Below, one piece after another: positions 13,417 through 18,262 of a stretch of DNA of 18,262 nucleotides. Both the position numbers and the translations under genes were made by a program. Within the stretch, counting starts at the first letter, position 1; every line of letters begins with the position of its first letter. The stretch lies in NCBI GenBank assembly GCA_002480735.1, contig DLCS01000101.1:1-18262 (forward strand), given 5' to 3'. The DNA comes from Bacillaceae bacterium UBA7792. GTDB lineage: Bacteria > Bacillota > Bacilli > Bacillales > Cytobacillaceae. The notes under the pieces were generated by a model. The model made no database searches. It had not been told where the DNA came from and saw nothing but the letters and a program-made list of their open reading frames with translations.

Positions 13417-13796
13417 TCACTCCTCCTGAAGACACTGCAAAAAAAGTCTTACTTCATCTATATGCGAAAAAGTCCCTCCTATGAAAAGATAGAAAAGCTT
13501 TAACCCATTAGAGCAAAAGAATATTATTTTTCCATTAATAATAAATCTTTCAATTTCTTGTAAAACTTTTTTGGAAAAATTGAAGGATTTTTAAATAAAA
13601 CACAGAAAAGTAATATATTATAAAAATTCTTCTTCTAAACTCGAAATATTTTTGAGGATTTTTTTCAACTCATGTACCTTTGTTATACAAACTTTATAAA
13701 TAAATTTCTAAAAATTTAGTATTTTTTATCTTTATTTCTTTTTGTTTTATTGGCATAATGAATAGTAAGAAAAATAAAATCGGGGGAATTTAGGGG
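13417..13796. other. AT-rich intergenic region upstream of hpr
   Basis: About 380 bp with no ORF led by a ribosome site. It is markedly AT-rich with repeated A and T tracts from about 13520 to 13770. A CATAAT at 13755-13760 could be the hpr -10, with a weak TTTATT 17 nt upstream. No strong hairpin or terminator is visible. In B. subtilis hpr is subject to several regulators (for example SalA), so a long AT-rich control region is plausible; no specific site can be named. Confidence 0.5.
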
Positions 13797-14369
13797 ATGA
13801 CAGAGAAACATTATTCAATGAAAGAAGCTATGATTTTTAGTCAAAGAATTGCACAATTAAGCAAAGCCTTATGGAAGTCGATTGAAAAGGATTGGCAGCA
13901 ATGGATTAAGCCAGCTGACCTGAATATTAATGAACACCATATCCTTTGGATTGCTTACCATTTGAATGGAGCATCTATTTCAGATGTGGCTAAATTCGGT
14001 GTTATGCATGTATCTACCGCATTTAATTTCTCGAAAAAACTCGAGGAAAGAGGACTTTTGAATTTTTCTAAGAAGGAAAACGATAAACGAAACACATACA
14101 TTCAGCTTACTGAAAAAGGGGAAGAAATTTTACTAAATCTAATGGAAACCTATGACCCAGAAAAGAATGCTGTATTCTCTGGGGCAATGCCATTAAAAAG
14201 CCTATATGGGAAATTTCCAGAAATCGTCGAAATGATGGCGATTGTCCGTAATATCTATGGCGATGATTTCATGGAAATTTTTGAAAAGTCCTTTGAAAAT
14301 ATTGAAAATGAATTCAACGACGAGGATGGGAAGCTCAAAAAGAAGCCTTCTACCAAGGAATGTGTCTAG
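13797..14369 (+). CDS. hpr: HTH-type transcriptional regulator Hpr (ScoC)
   Basis: A 190-residue MarR-family transition-state regulator, which in B. subtilis represses extracellular proteases (aprE, nprE), some sporulation and peptide-transport genes. The winged-helix core is clear: the N-terminal helix [21 protein letters not shown], the recognition region [31 protein letters not shown], and the wing [17 protein letters not shown]. The C-terminal extension through [21 protein letters not shown] is specific to Hpr rather than generic MarR proteins. GGGGG lies 10 nt before the ATG. It is convergent with yhaI, the stops being one base apart. Confidence 0.94.
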   Translation: MTEKHYSMKEAMIFSQRIAQLSKALWKSIEKDWQQWIKPADLNINEHHILWIAYHLNGASISDVAKFGVMHVSTAFNFSKKLEERGLLNFSKKENDKRNTYIQLTEKGEEILLNLMETYDPEKNAVFSGAMPLKSLYGKFPEIVEMMAIVRNIYGDDFMEIFEKSFENIENEFNDEDGKLKKKPSTKECV

Positions 14370-14370
14370 C

Positions 14371-14706
14371 TTAAATGAATTTTCGAAACTCTAACATGAG
14401 AGGCCGATATAGCTGTTGGCGGAGACAGGCATGAACGACTTCTTCTGCGATGAGGTTTGGGTGTAGAGCTGCTTTGAATTTTTGGAAAAGTGGCTCAAAA
14501 TTGACAAATCCCTCCGCTTTTTGCTCTTCTAAAGCAACAGTTAGCTCGTCACAGCTCTGGTAGAATTGTTTCAAATCCTGTTCCGTTAATGATTTTTCAA
14601 TGATCATCCGATAAAAATGATCCTCGCTACCCACGATCATTTTTAATAGAAGCGATTGATGAAATTCAAGACGATTGATCTTTTCTAATAAGACATCTAA
14701 ATTCAT
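14371..14706 (-). CDS. yhaI: YhaI-like DUF1878 protein
   Basis: A 111-residue, probably cytoplasmic helical protein of the DUF1878 family (YhaI). Characteristic segments are INRLEFHQSLLLKMI, FYRMIIEKSLTEQDLKQFY and the C-terminal HPNLIAEEVVHACLRQQLYRPLMLEF. No function is known. AAAGAGGAT precedes the ATG. The gene is convergent with hpr, as in B. subtilis. No hairpin terminator is visible in the one-base gap, so the two transcripts may overlap at their 3' ends. Confidence 0.9.
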   Translation of the reverse strand: MNLDVLLEKINRLEFHQSLLLKMIVGSEDHFYRMIIEKSLTEQDLKQFYQSCDELTVALEEQKAEGFVNFEPLFQKFKAALHPNLIAEEVVHACLRQQLYRPLMLEFRKFI

Positions 14707-14861
14707 AGTGGATCCTCTTTCAAAATGTAGTTAAAATTAGTATAATAAAGCGTCTATCTTTCGCTTATTATTTGCAAAAATCTAGCTAAAAATGTAATAC
14801 GATTTCCTATTGATTTTTTCATCCTTTCATCGTAAAGTATCTTAAGTGAGTAAATGAATGA

Positions 14862-14877
14862 CTTTTACGTGTAAAAG
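14862..14877 (+). promoter_or_regulatory. Short inverted repeat upstream of yhaJ
   Basis: CTTTTAC (14862-14868) and GTAAAAG (14871-14877) form a 7-bp inverted repeat with a GT centre, about 35 bp before the yhaJ start. It could be an operator or an mRNA hairpin. A second small hairpin (TCAGG/CCTGA) lies just before the ribosome site. Confidence 0.3.
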
Positions 14878-14910
14878 AAGCTCAGGTAGCTCCTGATGGA
14901 GGATGATATC

Positions 14911-15468
14911 TTGAATTGCTGGAAAACGGTTAATTACTCAAAGCAATATGGTTCCCAAAGAATGTTTATTCTTTCACTAATTACGATGTTGCTCACCTTT
15001 ATTATACTCTATATTCCACTTTCTTATTTTTTTGCTCCTAATGAGCTTTATGATAATCAATTTGTCTTATTCATTTTCGGAATCATTTTGATGTACCCTC
15101 TTCATAAGCTGTTACATTACTTGCCTGTAGCTCATCTTGGTTCAAAGATAAGGAAAAGAATTGAATGGAAATACGGAGTTTACCCATTTATCGAAGTAAA
15201 AGTACATGAGCCGATCTCGAAGCCATTGTTTCTGTTCGCTTTGTTTTTGCCTTTTATATCCATTACAATCCTTTTAGCTGTTAGCTGTTTCTTATTTCCG
15301 CATTATGTACACTATTTTGCTATTTTAATGGCTTATCAAATTGGACTTTCTGTGCCTGATATTGCCTACGGTTTGAATATCCTTAAAGCACCTAAGGCAG
15401 CATTTATAGAGGAAAATGATGATGGCTTTGAAATATTGATCCACCATCATCAAGTACGAAACATGTAG
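14911..15468 (+). CDS. yhaJ: YhaJ-like DUF3267 membrane protein
   Basis: A 185-residue membrane protein with four hydrophobic segments, resembling the DUF3267 family (putative zincin-like membrane peptidases). The site where such proteins carry HExxH here reads HKLLHYLP (near residue 65), keeping both histidines but replacing the glutamate with lysine, so peptidase activity is doubtful. The C-terminal third has the family-like IGLSVPDIAYGLNILKAPKAAFIEE. The TTG at 14911 is preferred over an ATG at 14896 because GGAGG (14898-14902) then sits 8 nt upstream, whereas it would lie inside the longer version. It may be co-transcribed with the small gene downstream. Confidence 0.8.
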   Translation: MNCWKTVNYSKQYGSQRMFILSLITMLLTFIILYIPLSYFFAPNELYDNQFVLFIFGIILMYPLHKLLHYLPVAHLGSKIRKRIEWKYGVYPFIEVKVHEPISKPLFLFALFLPFISITILLAVSCFLFPHYVHYFAILMAYQIGLSVPDIAYGLNILKAPKAAFIEENDDGFEILIHHHQVRNM

Positions 15469-15560
15469 GAATGAGATTTTCTTCTCAACTACACTTTCCT
15501 TTTCAGAGAAAATTTGATATGGTTGTGAAAAGAAAAATTGTCCCAACAAGGAGGGATTTG

Positions 15561-15743
15561 GTGATCATCTCCATATTTATAATTTTTGCTATTTTTATAT
15601 TATTTAATATTAATAAACTCACAAATTCCCTTTGTTTACAAAAAGAAATCCCTGAAGAACGGCAACCAAAGGTTTTTAGAACGATTAATGTATTGGTGAC
15701 CATTCTTCTCATTTCATCATATATTGAAATATTGTTTTCTTAA
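15561..15743 (+). CDS. Small membrane protein, unknown
   Basis: A 60-residue protein with an N-terminal hydrophobic helix (IISIFIIFAIFILFNI), a short charged stretch with one cysteine (LCLQKEIPEERQPKVFR), and a second hydrophobic helix (VLVTILLISSYIEILF). I do not recognise it with confidence; its place after yhaJ suggests the YhaK-like slot, but that is only positional. The GTG at 15561 was chosen because a perfect AAGGAGGG (15548-15555) lies 5 nt upstream. The frame is open back to an ATG at 15471, but that version lacks a good ribosome site. A strong terminator follows the stop. Confidence 0.65.
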   Translation: MIISIFIIFAIFILFNINKLTNSLCLQKEIPEERQPKVFRTINVLVTILLISSYIEILFS

Positions 15744-15744
15744 C

Positions 15745-15776
15745 AAAAGAACATGGGCTGCTCCCATGTTCTTTTT
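15745..15776. terminator. Bidirectional intrinsic terminator
   Basis: AAAAGAACATGGG (15745-15757) pairs with CCCATGTTCTTTT (15763-15775) around CTGCT, with A and T tracts on both sides, so it works for the yhaJ-side transcript and for the convergent yjcZ-like gene. Confidence 0.9.
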
Positions 15777-15807
15777 CAATGATTCATTTGATAATCTCTA
15801 CACCTAA

Positions 15808-15897
15808 TTAATACCACCATGCTGCTCCTACAATGATTAAAAGGATAAACAAGACAACAATCAACGCAAATCCTCCACCATATCCTCCATGACTCAT
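15808..15897 (-). CDS. YjcZ-family sporulation microprotein
   Basis: A 29-residue protein with a glycine/tyrosine-rich start, SHGGYGGGFALIVVLFI, a single hydrophobic helix, and the C-terminus IIVGAAWWY. This is the pattern of the YjcZ/SscA-type tiny spore-associated proteins of Bacillaceae, often missed by gene finders. The ribosome site AAGGGGGTG lies about 5 nt before the ATG. It is a monocistronic gene between the small membrane protein and prsA, transcribed toward a strong bidirectional terminator. Family assignment rests on composition and length; function in the spore is not established. Confidence 0.8.
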   Translation of the reverse strand: MSHGGYGGGFALIVVLFILLIIVGAAWWY

Positions 15898-16108
15898 CGT
15901 AACACCCCCTTCCATTGCATTTACTTCTTTCTATAAGAAAATTATCTCTACCATGTAGGCAGGTATCTTTTTGAGTTCGGATTGCTGGATGAGACTAAAT
16001 TTAGCTCCACATCAACTGCCTATACTTTATCCTATGTAGTAGTCCCTTTTATGGAATAGTGACAGTGCCTATTTTTTTGAAAATCAACAGTCAAAATGGG
16101 TTTTTCTT

Positions 16109-16136
16109 TTGCTCTCTTTCCAAGTTATGTTATAGT
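16109..16136 (+). promoter_or_regulatory. Predicted SigA promoter of prsA
   Basis: TTGCTC (16109-16114), 16-nt spacer, TATAGT (16131-16136). Start near 16143 leaves a ~46-nt leader with TAGGAG 8 nt before the ATG. Confidence 0.6.
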
Positions 16137-16188
16137 ATTGTTTGTAGAAATTACACGAAAGAAATTAAAAAATTTAGGAGTTGTTTTA

Positions 16189-17070
16189 ATGAAAAAATGG
16201 ATACTTGCCCTATCTTTAGTACTAGGGGTTATTGGATTATCAGCATGCAATAATGCTGGCTCATCAGACACGGTTGTCGAAACAAAGGCCGGCAATATTA
16301 CAAAGGACGAGCTTTATGATGCAATGAAGAAAGCAAATGGGAAACAGGTTCTTCAGCAGCTTGTGTATGAGAAAGTGCTATCAGATAAATATAAAGTGTC
16401 AGATAAGGAATTAGACGCAAGACTACAAGAGGTTAAGGATCAGCTTGGGGATAATTTCGAAATGGCGTTAGCGCAATATCAAATGACTGAGAAAGAGCTT
16501 AAGGAAAGCTTGAAATTGGACTTGCTTGTTGAAAAAGCAGCAACAAAAGATGTCAAGGTAACCGATAAGGAAATCAAAGAGTATTACGATAATATTAAAC
16601 CTGAAATTAAAGCCCGTCATATTTTAGTTGCGGATGAGGCGAAGGCGAAGGAAATTAAGGCGAAGCTTGATAAGGGCGAGGACTTCGCAAAGCTTGCTAA
16701 AGAAAATTCAACAGACCCAGGTTCTGCTGAGCAAGGCGGAGATCTTGGTTGGTTCGGTGCAGGTGCAATGGTCCCTGAATTCGAAGAAGCTGCCTATGCC
16801 CTTGATGTGAATCAAATTAGTGAGCCTGTCAAAACTGACAATGGTTGGCATATTATTCAAGTAACTGACAAAAAGAAAAAAGAAAGCCTGGACAAAATGA
16901 AGGCTGAAATTGAGCAGAAAGTCAAAGTATCAAAGGTCGATAATACTGCCATGCAAGAGGCTCTCCAAAAAGAATTAAAAAATGCCAACGTTAAGGTTAA
17001 GGATAAGGACTTAAAGGATATCATCCAAGACAATACGAATGCAGACAACAAAGAAAAAGAGAGCAAGTAA
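16189..17070 (+). CDS. prsA: Foldase lipoprotein PrsA
   Basis: A 293-residue extracytoplasmic peptidyl-prolyl isomerase and chaperone, anchored by lipid outside the membrane, that helps secreted proteins fold. The signal peptide [20 protein letters not shown] ends in the lipobox LSAC with C20 as the lipidation site. A charged helical N-domain (~30-135) is followed by a parvulin PpiC domain (~139-229) with ARHILV, the [25 protein letters not shown] block and GWHIIQV. The lysine-rich C-terminus is typical. The ATG at 16189 is set by the ribosome site and signal peptide; upstream in-frame codons overlap the promoter. It has its own promoter and terminator. Confidence 0.97.
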   Translation: MKKWILALSLVLGVIGLSACNNAGSSDTVVETKAGNITKDELYDAMKKANGKQVLQQLVYEKVLSDKYKVSDKELDARLQEVKDQLGDNFEMALAQYQMTEKELKESLKLDLLVEKAATKDVKVTDKEIKEYYDNIKPEIKARHILVADEAKAKEIKAKLDKGEDFAKLAKENSTDPGSAEQGGDLGWFGAGAMVPEFEEAAYALDVNQISEPVKTDNGWHIIQVTDKKKKESLDKMKAEIEQKVKVSKVDNTAMQEALQKELKNANVKVKDKDLKDIIQDNTNADNKEKESK

Positions 17071-17074
17071 TCAA

Positions 17075-17104
17075 AAGGGGTTCCTAATTTGGAACCCCTT
17101 TTTT
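17075..17104 (+). terminator. Intrinsic terminator of prsA
   Basis: AAGGGGTTCC (17075-17084) pairs perfectly with GGAACCCCTT (17091-17100) around TAATTT, followed by TTTT. The convergent yhaL transcript may use the same stem. Confidence 0.92.
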
Positions 17105-17110
17105 GTACCC

Positions 17111-17296
17111 TTAGCCAAACGAACGCTTTTCCATTCTCTCTTCCCTTTCCTTTTCAAGGCGTTGGATGTACACTTCGCCTTCTCTCTCTATTAATTCATG
17201 CTCCTGCTTTCTCTCATCTCTCCCTGTTTTGACAGCCATGAAAGCGCTAATGATAATCCCACCAACTAATAATAAGACCCAAATTGGAATATCCAT
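17111..17296 (-). CDS. yhaL: YhaL-like sporulation protein
   Basis: A 61-residue protein with one N-terminal membrane helix (IPIWVLLLVGGIIISAFMAV) and a highly charged helical tail (REGEVYIQRLEKEREERMEKR), the YhaL pattern. In B. subtilis YhaL is a sporulation protein of unknown mechanism. The ATG at 17296 is chosen because GGAGGGAG (17302-17309 on the minus strand) is 5 nt upstream; the longer version starting with TTG at 17311 would include the ribosome site. A SigE-like promoter lies ~43 bp upstream. It stands between prsA (convergent) and yhaM. Confidence 0.85.
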   Translation of the reverse strand: MDIPIWVLLLVGGIIISAFMAVKTGRDERKQEHELIEREGEVYIQRLEKEREERMEKRSFG

Positions 17297-17338
17297 ACAT
17301 TCTCCCTCCAAAAGATTTGTACAAGCTCTTTTTATAAA

Positions 17339-17366
17339 AATGTATGCTTGGGCAATAGGATTATGA
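17339..17366 (-). promoter_or_regulatory. SigE-like promoter of yhaL
   Basis: On the minus strand, -35 TCATAAT (17366-17360), 13-nt spacer, -10 CATACATT (17346-17339). The -10 fits the SigE consensus CATACANT exactly and the -35 fits KMATATT at six of seven positions. Start near 17332 gives a ~35-nt leader. It agrees with yhaL being a mother-cell sporulation gene. Confidence 0.65.
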
Positions 17367-17386
17367 TTATCTCTTTACATTGGCAT

Positions 17387-17414
17387 AAAAAATGCCCTTA
17401 AAAAAGGCATTTTT
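17387..17414 (-). terminator. Intrinsic terminator of yhaM
   Basis: AAAAATGCC (17388-17396) pairs with GGCATTTTT (17406-17414). On the minus strand the stem ends in a T tract, immediately after the yhaM stop. Confidence 0.8.
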
Positions 17415-17415
17415 A

Positions 17416-18262
17416 TTACTTATGAAAGAGAGGCTTATAAAAGGAACGGTTATCCAAAGCAAAAATTCTTTCAGTGAACTCCCCAGGCTTGACGCGTTCC
17501 AGCGCTCGATCAAGCATATTCATCTTGGCATCGATATTATCAATATAGTGGAGAATCTCGGCCTCTTTAATAAGCGGTGGCTTCGGACTTCCCCATTCAG
17601 CCTTGCCATGATGACTTAAGACCAAATGCTGCAAAACAAGGACTTCCTCCCCTGAAATTCCCAGCTCATCAGCTGCTTTCGATATTTCAGAAACCATAAT
17701 ATTGATATGTCCTAAAAGATTTCCTTCCACCGTATAGGTAGTAGACACAGGTCCAGAAAGCTCCTTGACCTTTCCCAAATCATGAAGCAGCACACCAGCG
17801 TAGAGTAAATCCTTATCTAAGCTTGGATAGAGGCCAGCAATGGCTTTAGCTAAATCCAGCATGCTTACGACATGGTAGGCAAGGCCTGAAACAAATTCAT
17901 GATGATTCTTTGTCGCTGCCGGATATTCAAAAAATGCGTCGTAATATTTCTTCAGCAAATGCCTCGTGATTCTTTGAATATTAGGATTCTTCATTTCAAA
18001 TATATACTGGGTGATTTTACTCTGCATTTCTTCTTTATCTACGGGAGCGACAACAAGGAAATCGGATAGATTTACCGAGTCTTGCGGGGACGAGGGACGA
18101 ATTTGTCTGAGTCTTAACTGATTTCTCCCACGATAGCTCTGAATATCTCCCTGTACCTTCACAATGGTCTCTGCACAGTAATTTTTTTCATCATCCTCAG
18201 ATGCATCCCATAGCTTTGCTTCAATTTCACCGGTCTGGTCCTGTAGAATAAGTGTTAAGAAT
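17416..18262 (-). CDS. yhaM: 3'-5' exoribonuclease YhaM (partial, N-terminus outside window)
   Basis: YhaM is a Mn2+-dependent 3'-5' exonuclease acting in RNA turnover, also reported on single-stranded DNA. The visible ~281 residues read from the window edge: the OB-fold part [18 protein letters not shown] continues through [18 protein letters not shown], then the HD domain with [24 protein letters not shown] (the HD pair) and the downstream [14 protein letters not shown]. The C-terminus is intact at FYKPLFHK with a terminator behind it. An in-frame GTG at 18162 is internal, not the start, because coding continues upstream to the edge. Assignment is secure. Confidence 0.95.
   Translation of the reverse strand, partial: FLTLILQDQTGEIEAKLWDASEDDEKNYCAETIVKVQGDIQSYRGRNQLRLRQIRPSSPQDSVNLSDFLVVAPVDKEEMQSKITQYIFEMKNPNIQRITRHLLKKYYDAFFEYPAATKNHHEFVSGLAYHVVSMLDLAKAIAGLYPSLDKDLLYAGVLLHDLGKVKELSGPVSTTYTVEGNLLGHINIMVSEISKAADELGISGEEVLVLQHLVLSHHGKAEWGSPKPPLIKEAEILHYIDNIDAKMNMLDRALERVKPGEFTERIFALDNRSFYKPLFHK

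Noticed and set aside
16027..16040. Minus-strand CATAGGATA, a match to the SigK -10 pattern CATANNNTA
   Set aside because: No suitable -35 at the required spacing and it lies ~130 bp from the yjcZ-like start.

Overview
The window looks like chromosome of a low-GC Gram-positive endospore former of the Bacillaceae. Most proteins have clear Bacillus subtilis counterparts (UvrA, YvlB/YvlD, HprK, Lgt, PpaX, EcsA/B, Hit, SerC, TrpP, ScoC/Hpr, YhaI, YhaJ, PrsA, YhaL, YhaM). Ribosome-binding sites are strong, intrinsic terminators are plentiful, and sporulation genes are present (YjcZ-type microprotein, YhaL, CwlC-like amidase). I cannot name the species. I see no phage, IS element, CRISPR array, tRNA or rRNA.

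Layout. (1) 1-2615: the 3' end of uvrA, then an envelope-stress operon (DUF4870 protein, YvlB-like DUF4097 protein, YvlD) behind a textbook SigW promoter. (2) 2614-3520: a CwlC-like amidase on the minus strand, then a structured terminator-like element. (3) 3533-7714: hprK-lgt-yvoD-ppaX-yvoF, which couples HPr kinase/phosphorylase with the pyrophosphatase that removes the pyrophosphate it makes, plus prolipoprotein diacylglyceryl transferase. (4) 7715-8048: a gene-free junction. On its two sides lie blocks that, as I recall, are far apart in B. subtilis (the uvrA/hprK region and the ecs/prsA region). (5) 8049-10019: the ecsAB ABC transporter, minus strand. (6) 10020-10751: no protein gene, but a palindromic repeat and a strong candidate structured RNA with its own terminator. 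(7) 10752-13194: hit, serC, and trpP with an apparent TRAP-binding leader. (8) 13219-15776: a small membrane protein, hpr/scoC, yhaI, yhaJ and another small membrane protein. (9) 15808-18262: a YjcZ-like microprotein, prsA, yhaL with a SigE-like promoter, and the 3' part of yhaM.

Functional themes. Lgt lipidates prolipoproteins, and PrsA, encoded in the same window, is a lipoprotein with a clear lipobox. Ecs, PrsA and ScoC are all tied to protein secretion and exoprotease control in B. subtilis.

The least explained content is non-coding. (a) A 68-bp palindromic element (about 103 bp with its flank) occurs three times around ecsBA and hit, and one stem position shows all of C-G, T-A and G-C. 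(b) A two-copy stem-loop element has the same 8-nt loop (GGCATTAG) on unrelated but fully complementary stems. (c) A roughly 360-nt RNA candidate between ecsA and hit has three diverged modules of about 120 nt, closed by a 10-bp long-range pairing and followed by a terminator. I could not assign any of these to a known family from sequence alone.
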